The notes beneath the pieces are model-generated. The model saw only the letters and a program-made list of their open reading frames with translations, had not been told where the DNA came from and did no database searches. This document shows, piece by piece, positions 22,930-33,086 of a stretch of DNA of 64,000 bases. A program made the position numbers and the translations under genes. Source of the DNA: Nigrospora sphaerica (taxonomy: Eukaryota; Ascomycota; Sordariomycetes; Amphisphaeriales; Apiosporaceae). Position 1 is the stretch's first letter. Each line of letters starts with the position of its first letter. The stretch is from NCBI GenBank assembly GCA_018287875.1, contig JAGVVL010000015.1, positions 310,001 to 374,000 of the forward strand, read 5' to 3'.

Positions 22930-22942
22930 ATGGGCATTGAAT
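22930..22942 (+). repeat. LINE target-site duplication, right copy
   Basis: Identical to 18037-18049 and directly adjoining the (AAT)n tail. Confidence 0.92.
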
Positions 22943-23289
22943 GGAATTCATATCGTCGCGCCTTCATCTCCATTCTTTACCTGTGCCGGGTCTTCCAACT
23001 CAACATGTACTCAAGCTCGCTGTCTGGTCAGTCACTCGAGTCCCTCTCCTTAACCGACCTGGCGACGCACACCGTTTCAAAATACCATCTTCACCCAGTA
23101 AACAAAGCGCCGATCTGGTCGCACCACCGCCAACGTCCCAAATTCTTGCGAATCAGCCGCGGTGCACAAATCGATGCCAAGGATCCACGCCGGGCTCCGT
23201 CTTGATATCAGCGAGCGACGTCTCTTCAAGGTCGGCCGCGGCCGGTATGTCTTCGAGCTGTCGCACGAGGGTGCGGGTACGCAGGACCT

Positions 23290-23440
23290 CGTCGGAAATG
23301 TCCTTGTCGGACATGTCATTGCCGGACATTTTATCGTCGGAAATGACCTTGTGGGAAATGGCCTTATGGGAGATGTCATTGTCGGACATGTCATCATCGG
23401 ACATGTCATCGTCGGACATATCATCGTGGGTCATGACCTC
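23290..23440 (-). repeat. 15-bp degenerate tandem repeat, coding (MSDDD-type units)
   Basis: Units of about 15 bp built on atgtcatcgtcggac repeat about nine times with substitutions. On the minus strand they read as acidic Met-Ser-Asp-rich pentapeptides. Confidence 0.8.
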
Positions 23441-23717
23441 GCTAGGCGCGATCTCCTCAGGTGCAACCTCTACAAAAGCTACCCCACCATCGCTTTCCTG
23501 GTTAGTCTTGTCTGCGTCGTGAACGCCGAGGACCACGGACTCCTCGTTGTTATTGGCGTTTGGGGTCGATAGGCCAAACGACAAGGAACGATCGCCGTCT
23601 CGATCTTCAGCTGAGCTTTGGTGTATTCTGGGCCGCAGCCCATATCTCTCACTTGCCACTTCACCCCTAACATATCCTTTATACGCCTTGTCGCGCGGGG
23701 CGACGACCTGGTGCCAT

Positions 23718-23852
23718 CTCGGTTTAGTACTGGATCTCGGTTTAGTACTGGAGCTCGGCCTAGTACTGGAGCTCGGCCTAGTACTGGAGCTCGGCTGAGT
23801 ACTGGAGCTTGGCTGAGTACTGGAGCTCGGCTTAGTACTGGAGCCTGGATGC
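23718..23852 (-). repeat. 18-bp tandem repeat, coding (SSST-x-P units)
   Basis: About seven units of tagtactggagctcggc differ at a few bases. On the minus strand each encodes a hexapeptide of Ser-Ser-Ser-Thr-(Lys/Gln/Arg)-Pro type, like a mucin-style linker. Copy number probably varies between isolates. Confidence 0.85.
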
Positions 23853-24858
23853 GGAGTGGTATGGAGGGCATGGCTGTCCGCTGGGTGTCCGGCGGCCTTC
23901 TTGTCCTGAATTAGCTGAAGATTGCTCTCGGTCGCCCATTGGAGGGTGGCTCCCGCGATCCGGCGGGTGTGCCGCTCCAGGATCTCCCAGATGCGAAGTG
24001 GTCGCTTATTTTGGCGGTAGTTCATTTCTCGATGGATGCTGCCGATCGCCCAATGGTTCTAAATCGCCGAGGAACTCTTCTCCGGGTTCATTCTGCATAG
24101 CCAACCGCAATCATTGCATTCGATGATGCAGAAGTTGCCAGTGCCCTTTGGGTACTCGAAAGCAAAGGACCGGCCGAAGAATTCAGAGGCTTGGACAGAG
24201 GCACGCCTCTCGAGAGTGTTTAGCGCATCAACAGTGTCAATCTGTTTAAAAGAGGTTAACGTCTGTGTTGAGGCACACGGGAACCGCTGATACCACTTAC
24301 CTGCTCTGAATGAGGCGTTTTGCGCTTCCTACTTGGAACGGTAGGCGTGTCTCCATGGGATGGCTGTCTTCCGTCGACAGCTACCATGACACTGCTTTCC
24401 GCACGAGCCGACGCCGGGTTTGCCAACTCGTTCTGAGTCGTAGCTGAGGTATGGGCGTCGCTGGCGGGGCCTGGGGTATCGTGCGTCAAAGAGGCTGGCG
24501 TGACGATGTCCGGGGGGGCACCAGCTGTGCCTTGAGTGGGCGTGGTGACGGCGGCGTCCTCAGTAAACAAGGGGATACTGATGTCGAAACGGGCGGACTG
24601 CCAAGGTGTTGGACGCAAATCCCGTCTGAGCTGGCCAAGTTTGACTCTAGCGTCATTGTCCGAGCCTGTCTTCTGCTTGTACCATGCCAGCGACCTCTCT
24701 TCGTCATCCGTAACAAGCTTGATCTCTTGTTCAATCTGCTGCAGACAATCTTGAATTCTTTCTCGGCTCTTGGTGACGCGAGCTCGAAACTTATTCGTGA
24801 CAGACTCGAGAGCCACAGACCGCAGGTTCTTCTCAAACTGCTGATCAAGGTCCTCCAT

Positions 24859-25680
24859 GGCTGTTATGATGCTATCGTAATGTGGGGGTGTCTGAAGTGG
24901 CGCCGTTTGGAGGCAAGGGATCGATGTAGGGGGCACGCGTCGCAAGCGTGCGATTTCGCAAGCTCGACCGAGGTGTGGTGGGAGAGAGAGAAATGTATTT
25001 TCTTTTCTTTGGTATCGGTTTCTTTGTTTGTTTGTTTGTATTATCGCCGTGCTGGGACAATGTTCCGCCCTTTGGTATTGGTGTTCCGACCGTGACAGCT
25101 CCCGATGGAATGAAACGGGAATGAAGCTGGAATGAGAGAGAGAGGCGATATTGGAGGGAAAGCAGGGGGGTACTGGTGACGCCTGGGTAAACAGTCGCAT
25201 TTGCGTCCTGGTTGTGGGTTGGTGGCCAGGTAAAGACGCGTACATGCGCCTTTCCGTTGGAGAGAAAACGCCACCCAGAAGATCGGCTTCGCTGTTGGCA
25301 CGCTCGTACGACCCTGAAATTGGCCGCTCTTCAATCTTGGCCGATAAAAAAAACCCGAAACCTGCAGACTTATTGGTGGACCCAATGAGAAATCCGTGGG
25401 TTTATACAACAGTACGGAAGGAACCCCTCGACGGGGCACTGCGAACAAGGCCCAAACACAACGTTATGGTCCCCAGCTGTAGAGGTGTCGAGCTAGTTGG
25501 GCAATGAAACAGGTAAGTACATAGGCACATAGGGTTATTAGCCGCATCATGGGACATGGAGCAAAGGACTGAGAATATGGGACATCAAATGGTAGAGCAA
25601 CAGCAACAACACGCTAAGATCAGGCCAGGAGCAAAAGGTTCCAAGCGACAGCCACAACGCTCCGACACCGATACCCCGAC
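24859..25680. other. intergenic; no gene seen
   Basis: This stretch lies upstream of the repeat-rich gene at 24858. A T-rich tract (about 25005-25045, gtttgtttgtttg) lies in it. The upstream extension of the 24858 frame has no coding character, so I prefer the internal ATG. Confidence 0.4.
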
Positions 25681-26910
25681 TCACCACATAGGACTCTCCG
25701 TCTCAGAAACCGGCGACAGCTCCTGTGTCATCACGACCTTTCCCACCGTCGGACTCCCCTTCCACACTGGTGGTGGCGGCAGGGGGGACGTCGGCGGGGG
25801 GAAGGGGGCCAGACGACGCCGCTGCTCTACTACCGGCGAGCCCTTCATCTCGTACTGGGGCGCCGTGCCGAGCTCGGCGGTCGCGGTGATATCGGCGAGA
25901 CGCGCAGTCGCGACCGAGAGCGGCGAGACGTCCGTGGACCGAGCCGCAAAAGCGGGCGAGGCACCGACGGGCGCCGGGCTCGTCGTCGGTGTCGCCGCCG
26001 CCCCCAGCGCCGTGACGGTAACGGCGGTGCCCGGATCCTCGTCGCCCGGCCCGCCCTCGCCGCAGCTTGGTTTCGAGACGTGGTAGAAGCGGTCGCTGCG
26101 CTCTTTCTTGAGGTCATGCAGTTCGCGTGCGACGCGCCGCGCACGCATGAACAGCAGAGCCGCGACCGCTATGGCTACTGCCATGACAGCAGCACACGAC
26201 GCCGCCACAGCCACGAGCGCCTTGTATTCGGCAGGGTGCGATTCTCTGTCAACCACCGATTTTTCTGCGTTGTGAGACACGCGTGCCGCCGGCTCGATGC
26301 TTCCTGCGGCCGGCGTGGCGTGGCCCAGGGACGAAGGCGCCGTGGCGAGGGTGCTAGTGGCGGTGGCGGGGGCTTTGTCACGACCCGTCTCAAACAGGCT
26401 CTCGTCGCCGGCACGGAAGCGCACCTGGACGCTCTGGGCCTGGGCGACGCCGTCCCAGATAAAGGGAGCACCGACGTCGCGCGCGGTACCGCATTCCACT
26501 GTCATGGCGCCCGTCAGGGTGGCGGTGGCGCCGCCGAGCGTGGCGTGGCAGCCGCCCCAGGACCACTCGGGGCCGGTACTGCAGCCGTACGTCAGGCTTT
26601 GGGCGGCCCGCGGACAGCACGTCAGGACCGTCTCAGCCGTAGAAGAGGCCGCAGTGTTGTCGACGAGACGGCTGGTCCCGACTACGCTCATGCAGGCCAC
26701 CGTGTAGCCGTGCGGGCAAAGGCCCGGACTATAGTAGGCGCCCGCGCGCCCGTCAAAGCCCGACGGGAAGCACCGGTCCCCCGACGATGTTACCACCGGC
26801 CCCCGCAGCACTGACACCGACCCAGCGCAGTCCCTGTTGTTATTCACATATAGAGTATCCGTCGAGCATGCCAGCGGCCCTAGATTTGTCGAGTCCGAAG
26901 TCAAGGCCAT
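25681..26910 (-). CDS. one-pass membrane protein with Cys-rich ectodomain
   Basis: From the ATG at 26910 the frame encodes 409 aa. Longer versions start upstream but add only low-quality sequence. Residues about 1-190 hold about ten cysteines (for example CSTD, RDCAG, DRCFPSGF, GLCPHGY, VACMS, TCCPR, YGCSTG, GGCHA), suggesting a disulfide-bonded exterior. A Ser/Thr/Ala stalk leads to one membrane helix at about 255-280, followed by a basic stop-transfer RARR. The cytoplasmic tail of about 125 residues is Ala/Pro/Thr-rich with PPTSPLPPPP near the end. The layout matches fungal surface sensors or adhesins. No signal peptide is obvious at this start, so an upstream exon may be missing. Confidence 0.62.
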   Translation of the reverse strand: MALTSDSTNLGPLACSTDTLYVNNNRDCAGSVSVLRGPVVTSSGDRCFPSGFDGRAGAYYSPGLCPHGYTVACMSVVGTSRLVDNTAASSTAETVLTCCPRAAQSLTYGCSTGPEWSWGGCHATLGGATATLTGAMTVECGTARDVGAPFIWDGVAQAQSVQVRFRAGDESLFETGRDKAPATATSTLATAPSSLGHATPAAGSIEPAARVSHNAEKSVVDRESHPAEYKALVAVAASCAAVMAVAIAVAALLFMRARRVARELHDLKKERSDRFYHVSKPSCGEGGPGDEDPGTAVTVTALGAAATPTTSPAPVGASPAFAARSTDVSPLSVATARLADITATAELGTAPQYEMKGSPVVEQRRRLAPFPPPTSPLPPPPVWKGSPTVGKVVMTQELSPVSETESPMW

Positions 26911-28223
26911 GGCTGTAGCGGTCGGCCCATACGAGCCCCAATGGCGTCGTAGCTCGACTAGATCTCTGTCGTGGGTCTTCCAGTGCGTCGATGTTTTGTC
27001 CGGGCGCGACCCGGTTGTGAATGAACTGCGAAAGGGAGATGAAGTAGGAAAGCCGACCAAAGGCTAACCAAAGAGACTCGCGGGGACCATCAGTCCTCGT
27101 GAGACGCGACAAGCGGTGACATTAAGGACGTGATCTGCATTGGCTTTTGGCTTCGCCTCGTGGGCGCGAAGGGCCCGCTCCACGAGGCATTTTGGACGTG
27201 TTAGTCGCAGTAGCAGAGGCGAGGAATGAGGGGTTCGATGTGAGAACTGCCAATACCCTTGTAAATTACTTTGTTGCTTTAAATGCTCACCAGATGAGTG
27301 TGCCAGGCAAAAAGGATGACAATCAAACACATGCCACCTCGGCCACCCCCTTGCGTCGGCCCGCTTCCAGGAGGCCAACTTGGCATTGGCATTGCGTGCC
27401 ACGGCTTCCGGACTGTCCTAATTCGCTTGTATACCCGTGGAAACCAATGTACCATCCTTTTCTGCTCTGGATGTATCCGCATCTGGCCTTGGCGTTGTGG
27501 TACGCATGACCACACGCCATTGTTGCCAAGATGACGTTGGTTTCTCAGGAGGCGCACCCTTGCACCCCGTGCCGGATGCTAACTACACCCAATGGACGCT
27601 GAACAAATCTTAGAAATCATGTCCATCGTACGAAGTTCGGCAGTGAATGCCTGGTCTCGTGTGGAGTAATGGTGCAGCATCCGTATCCAGCACGACTATG
27701 CGTTCTAACTTGAGAGCTAACTCTGGCGCTGCATCCCGCAGGCCCTGGACAAAATTTGCAAGGCGTTTCGCGCGTTTAGACCTGTCTGGGGGTTCATTGA
27801 CCGCCTGTCGGCTTACAAGATGTAACCTTAGTGAGCTTGACGTCGGGACCATATCAAGGGCATGAGCTTCCGGACGAAAGAGGAAACCCATAAGAGGCGT
27901 GCGTCACTGCTTTGAGGAATAGCGAGCCAGTCGTGTAATTCTGGTCGGTTCTTCCAGCTCTACTTACCGTGGCAGACGGAGGGGATGGAACAGAGGAAAA
28001 GAGCGATAAAACGCTCACACAATGGAATGAGGTCACAGGGGCCAGGCAGTCCAGATGTGTGAGCAATGCAATGATGATGATGATGGAGAGGCTATCCCCG
28101 GCCTCCAGGTGAGGAATGTGGAGGAACTAAGCCACAGCTGGTCCCAATGGGTGTTGCACCCCAGCCGTACGTACCCTGGCGGTACATACCTCGGCGGTCA
28201 CGTAAAAACCCCATCTCTGCAGT
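26911..28223. other. intergenic; no gene seen
   Basis: Several frames of 60-120 codons occur but none has splice structure or a motif. A short ATG-rich repeat (atgatgatgatgatgg) lies near 28071-28087. Confidence 0.4.
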
Positions 28224-28497
28224 GAGAATGTCAGAGGGGGTTCCTGGAGTATAGGCAAGAAGGGGCACGTAGGTCACTGTCGAAGCTGTTGCTAGGTTGC
28301 AGGTAGGGGCAGAGGTTGAATGGCATTAATCTCTGTCCTTCTATCCATCTGCTGGGCCTATTGCCCTTATTTGTAGTCCGCCGCTACCTATCCATTCCCT
28401 CGCTGTTTTTCCTGTTGAGGTCCTTGCTCTGAGATCCTCCACTTCTTATCCTTTGTCCTAGACCCGAGCCCTTTCTTGTTGTTCCTCTGACAGAGAA
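28224..28497 (-). repeat. solo LTR with 5-bp target-site duplication GAGAA
   Basis: The LTR itself is 28229-28492 (264 bp), TGTCAG...CTGACA, flanked by GAGAA at 28224-28228 and 28493-28497. Its inverted, diverged relative is at 51483-51743. Shared landmarks include the ggcaagaaggggcacgtag block and the cctttgtcct block near the end. No internal domain is attached, so a full element was probably lost by LTR recombination. Confidence 0.88.
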
Positions 28498-28739
28498 TCG
28501 CGTCCTCGTGGTAGCAGTTATTCGCCTCCCATGCCATTCCATGTCTGAAGCGATGCAATCCATCCATCTTTCGATACAGCTGTGCAAACTTTTTCGCGTG
28601 ATCGCGTGATGTCATTCATGTGAACGAGGATATCCGTACAGTGTCCTCGAGATCGAAGAAATCGGTGGGCATGTCGAGTTTCACGACTTAGCCGGTCAAT
28701 ATTTGATGCCACCTTCTCCAAGCAGCGACACTGCCTTCG

Positions 28740-31700
28740 TCATGTCTGGCTCTGTATTGATTGTGCGTCCCACGGGCTTGGCTGTACGTGACCTGCAATT
28801 CCAGGTGTGGTGGTGTTGTTGGCAGATGTCACAATCGCGGCTGAAAGGCAAGCGCCTCTATGAGGTATGTGACATGTGGGACAGACGTCTTTCCGTGGAT
28901 CGCCGTGTAGTTCCACGTAGCTCCTACGCTGCTTGCCGTGGGTGACGAGGTTATGAACAAGGCGGTGGCGGGGGTCGGTTCGGGCGAGGCTCTCTAAAAT
29001 ATTGGTGTTCAGGATCGTGATTTGGCAGAGTCTCGCGTGGGAGAGCGTGACGTTCATCCGCCGTTTCTCTGTCATAAATCCGACCCTGGTGGTGCGGGGT
29101 AGTGTAGTGATGACAATATCCGCCTCGCCGCCCATGGCTTTCTCGACTGTGCGGACTGAGACGAGCTCCCGGTGGATGGCGTGGCCAGGAACCTGGGAGG
29201 TCAGTGTTTTGAGCAAGGCGATATCCTCTGCGTACATCGAGACGACCATGACGCTACAGCGTTGGCCGTCTTGCCTGTTTTCGCCCGTGGCAGGCAATTT
29301 GGAACAGGCACCGACGCGGAAAAGTAACCAGACGAGGTTTTTGATGAAATGACCTTGTGCCCAGTTTCTGATACTTTTTCCGACCTTTTCCTCGGTCTCT
29401 CCGGTCATATTAATGACGGCGAAATTTGTCTTTAGACCGGGAACGAAGACGTGGCCGATGATGTTGATGAGTGCATCGACTTCGTTCTCGTTGGCCCGTG
29501 TTATCTTCCGCATTTGTCCGTCGTAGAACTGGTCGGAGCAAAAGCCAGATGTGCCGCGATGTGCCCTGTGATTGTCGTTCAGAAAATGCACCGGTGCGCC
29601 TGCCTTCTGTAATCGTAGTGCCAAAGATAGGGCCATCTGTTGTCCAAATGCGTTGATGAAAGGGCTGTCAGGCGTCATATGAGCGTTTTTGGACAGTAAT
29701 TAGGTGGCAACTGACGCGAATCGCCGGATAGGATGCGCAGTGCTGCGTCGGGGTAATTGACGAAGGCTGCCAAGGTGCTTGCCTCCGTCGCTCGATAGGC
29801 CTCGTCAATCCAGACGATGTTCGGCTTGAACTTGAATGACTGACATTTAGCGAGCGTCTTAGCCGCTACTGGTGTGCAGAGTATAAAGTCGGCGTTGTTA
29901 TAAACTGCTTCAGTAATACTCTGAAGGAGTGTGCTGCATTCCTTATGGCATTGCTCCCAGTGATAGGTCGGATTGATCTTCAAATATTCCTGTCACATAT
30001 ATAAGGCGCAGTTGCTGCAGGGCAATTGTGGATCCGTTTTTGTACCACAATTCCCGCATCAGGTAAATTCTCCGACTATTTGTTGTTCGGAGCGACGACC
30101 ATCAATCTGGCAATTCCATATCGCGGGCTATGGGTGCTTTCAGCGTCCCCGGAGTTAGGGCCGGCGTCCGCGGGTGATTTGGCGACATGGGCTTCAATCC
30201 TGGGGTTGATCTCGTCTGTGTCGGTTACGGTAGGTTTCTGCTGGTCTCTTCCTGCCCAGAGATCTTGCAAGGCCTTGTTGACTGGTGTGGAGATGATGGC
30301 CAGAGCGATTTTGGCGAGAGTGCTGGTCTTTCCTGAGCCGGGACATCCCGAGACAATGAGTTGTCCGTGAGGATTGTTAGTGAGGCTCTGGAAAATGGCC
30401 TTCTGGTCGTTGTCGAGCCTTCGGAACTTCTCAAGCCATCTGTCTGATCGTTCCTGCGGTATCATTACCGTGGGCGATTCTACCGAGGCGTGCTCAGAGG
30501 TGTTGGCAAATCTGGACTGCGTGTAGGTTTTCCTTCCATTCTGTTTGCGAGGTGGGCCAATGTCGAAGACAGACTGACGATGTCTCTGGTTTGTACATCC
30601 CCTTCCAGCTGCAGCCACCAATCCGTGAGGTCCTAAGACCCTGTTCCACTCGTTTCCGTGGTACGCGCGATGCCGTCAAGCTCCGTCTTCAAATTCGCAT
30701 GGGTCACTTCACGGTGGATGAGGATCTTGGATGCGTGCTTGAGAATGTTCCGTCGAGCTGCGTGGATGTCTTGTTTCAGGATGTTGGTAAGCTTGATCTC
30801 GGGCAGTCAATTTTAACTCTTTGGGCGTCCTTCCTGAACTCTTTCGGGACAAGTGGATTCACGGCCTTCGTTACATAGTACATGTGCTCGCCCAGAGGCA
30901 TAAGCTCTGGAATGGAGGGGATGCGCACCGCGGGCATGTGGGGACAGCTGGTGATCTGAGTGGAAGCGCAGAATAGTAGAGGGATGTGGGATTCCACCCA
31001 TGCCTTAATGCGTTCCTCGTGTTCTTTGTCCGTCTCATTGGGCTGGTCCCTCAATTTGCCCGCGGGGAGGAGTGTAGCGGCGGAGCGGGAAATGGGCGTA
31101 TCCCGTTTCTCTAACCTTTCCTTCATTTGCTTCTCTGTGCCTGTTGTGGATGCACAGTAGACGACTTCATCCAGTGCTGTGTGGATGTAGGCTTGAAACT
31201 AGGTCGTGTCTCGTGGGCACGTGTTTTGGGCGTGTTGTACCCAATCATTAATCCTCTTTGTCGCTCGTGTCGATATTTCCTCTTTTCGAAGATTGTGGTC
31301 GGCGACTGTGGCCTTTCATGGTATCCTGCCATCCCTGAGTTCGATGCTAAATTGTTCCATCGTCTTGGGCAATCTCTCAATCTCCGTGGGTTGAGGTAGG
31401 ATGACGAGTCCTGCAGAGCTCATTCCGTTGATGACTCGATGGGGAAGGTTCACCCACACTGCCTACTGGGGTCGGAGGGATAGCAAGGCGGGCTCGCCTT
31501 CCTGGACGTCTTGTTCCTTGTGCGAAGCGTAAGCAAGCCTCATAGATCGCTCCTCTCTGTCTACGAAATGTGTGACTGCTGCCTCTGGCGTCTTGTAAGT
31601 TCCCCAGTCAAAAGCCACGTCCGGCGCCACGATGTGTGCGAACGACGCGATGACCTTGTTCCCCTGAGCTTTGGTTGTCAGGACGTGGTACGGGCTAGTG

Positions 31701-31750
31701 TCTTTTACCTGATCTGATATCTCTGCGAACTGGGATAAACTCTCGGGCAA
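28740..31750 (-). pseudogene. decayed SF1 helicase (Upf1/AAA_11-AAA_12 type)
   Basis: Helicase motifs lie in order on the minus strand across several frames. Walker A (GCPGSGKTST) is near 30330, a DEAY Walker B near 29810, GDSRQLPP near 29710, and the C-terminal motifs (ADIVITTLPRTTRVGF and NVTLSHAR) near 29050. The parts sit in frames 30076-30621, 29675-29983 and 28740-29678, with N-terminal pieces at 30776-31126 and 31463-31750. Breaks include a single-base shift in an A run near 29689, a TAG after the APNNK block near 30075, and a shift near 30805. These enzymes unwind RNA or DNA with ATP. As it stands this copy cannot make a full protein. Part of the break at 29.99 kb coincides with a short dispersed repeat. 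Confidence 0.78.
29996..30048. repeat. short dispersed repeat, copy A
   Basis: This roughly 53-bp block (catatataaggcgcagttg ... ggatccgtttttgtaccaca) recurs at 33141-33194 and, more diverged, at 32824-32868. It lies inside the broken helicase. Confidence 0.75.
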
Positions 31751-32245
31751 ATTGCCGTGTTCGGTGAGAAAATGAGTCTCAGGGTGACAGGAGAGTCTGA
31801 TTTGTTGAGCTTGTGCGAATCATCTCTATGACTTTGTGGTGTTCTGTGGTGTATTTTTCGACCGCCGTGTTACCTCGTGCGCGGAATGTGGTCCATGATT
31901 TTCCGTTCGTCCATGTCGACGTTCAGAACGAAAATGCCCGCCGGTGTCTTCGTGACGTTGTAGCCTGTGTCAGCTGATAAAAACTGTGGTGTGCGATCCC
32001 TGGGAATTTATCTCATGGCTTCGTCTCGAAGTGATACCGACCGTGTCGACAGTCCGGTAGTTGCCAGTGTCGGGCCTTGACTATATTCGCTGAACTCGTA
32101 CGATGTCTTTATCTCGAGATGACCGTATCCGCAGACTGCTTCATGGATTTGGAGGTACGTCCGTACGGCCAGGTAGTATCTGTTGCCGAGGAGCGAAATG
32201 TAGTCTTGGGAGTGAGGCATGGTGGAATATTTTCTGTCGCTGCGC

Positions 32246-32473
32246 AATGCGTATTCATAATAATAATAACTGTGTTACGTCATAGGTGGTGTTACACCGC
32301 GTCTGGACCAACTGCCCGCTGAGGCACAAAGCAAAAGCTTCGGGAATGATCCACTTGTTGGGGTCATTCTGTCCAGTTCTGCATTATAAGGGCTACTCCT
32401 GCAGGGACCAATCTGCCAGGCCGTAACAGGCGACTGCGAAGCAGCTACAACCTCCCGAGAATGCGTATTCATA
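32246..32473. repeat. 14-bp direct repeats flanking a 200-bp insert
   Basis: AATGCGTATTCATA occurs at 32246-32259 and again at 32460-32473. Between them lie an (ATA)n-like tract (32259-32270) and the 139-bp LTR-like unit. The long direct repeat looks like a target duplication from a retroposition event. Confidence 0.6.
32290..32428 (-). repeat. 139-bp LTR-like repeat (TGTTAC...GTAACA), copy 1
   Basis: It is nearly identical, in inverse orientation, to 34595-34733. The ends are TGTTAC and GTAACA. The flanking pentamers (ggtgg and ggcga) are similar but not identical. Confidence 0.75.
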
Positions 32474-32823
32474 GGGGTACGGGAGGGGACTTGCAAGATG
32501 CCATTAGTGAATGGATACCGCACTGCGACGGCGATGATGACGGAGTACAGCCGACTGGATTGTTGGGACGTGGATGTTATACCCGCTGTTTGAAACCAGG
32601 AGGCGATGGCTTTCTTTTTTTCCTGAGGGTTGTATTTGTGTATTTCCACAGGGCTGCCTTTTCCATCGGGACGGGGCCCTCAATATTGTTCTACGTCATT
32701 TGGAGAGGTGTCACAGATGATGCACCATCCGTCCCGACTTGCCTGAGCAGCCTCGGGGTTCTGATCTGATTCGTTGATCTCACAATCTTCTTGGGTGTTT
32801 TTGGATTGTGCCTCAATGTGTCG

Positions 32824-32868
32824 CATATAAAGGCGCAATTACTGGAAAGCTATTGCGGATCCGTTTTT
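32824..32868. repeat. short dispersed repeat, copy C (diverged)
   Basis: It begins catataaaggcgcaatt and ends ggatccgtttttat. It matches copies A and B over about 45 bases with several transitions. Confidence 0.65.
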
Positions 32869-33086
32869 ATAATATAGTTATAAGCCCAGTTAACGCTTAG
32901 TAAGATGCCGTAGCGGTAGTGATTATAGTTATATTAGCCATCCTTATTTAATGGATTTGTAAACCCACTAGAGGACTTATGACTGAACGAGTCAAGTTAA
33001 AAACACGACTAAAGATGAGTCGCAGCTATAGACTGACGTTAGCCCTAGGCTAAAGGGAAAGGTTAAGATCGTGAGTTTAGATCCCG

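Larger units (their letters stand above)
23153..24858 (-). pseudogene. two-exon protein with CxxC-type finger and tandem repeats, one in-frame TAG
   Basis: The model is complement(23153..24241, 24301..24858). The 59-bp intron has GTAAGT and an AAACAG acceptor, phase 0. Exon 1 (186 codons) is an N-terminal coiled coil (MEDLDQQFEKNL...) followed by a Ser/Thr/Pro-rich linker and a nuclear-type KRKK. Exon 2 has a possible zinc site, CIIECNDCGWLC followed by NHW and IHRE. A TAG at 24061-24059 interrupts it, yet the same frame stays open for 302 more codons through two repeat tracts: SSST(K/Q/R)P units and MSDDD-like units. Either the gene ends at the TAG with a 250-aa product, or it is freshly broken. 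A CAG-to-TAG change would match RIP. I do not recognise the family. Confidence 0.55.
31751..33086. other. decayed region, possible 5' remnant of the helicase locus
   Basis: Minus-strand fragments (32008-32247, 32275-32649) have protein-like composition but are cut by repeats, so they may be upstream parts of the broken helicase gene. The sequence around 32860-33060 is AT-rich. I call no intact gene. Confidence 0.4.

Noticed and set aside
22905..22932. Independent (AAT)n microsatellite
   Set aside because: It directly abuts the LINE 3' end and its target duplication, so it is the element's tail.
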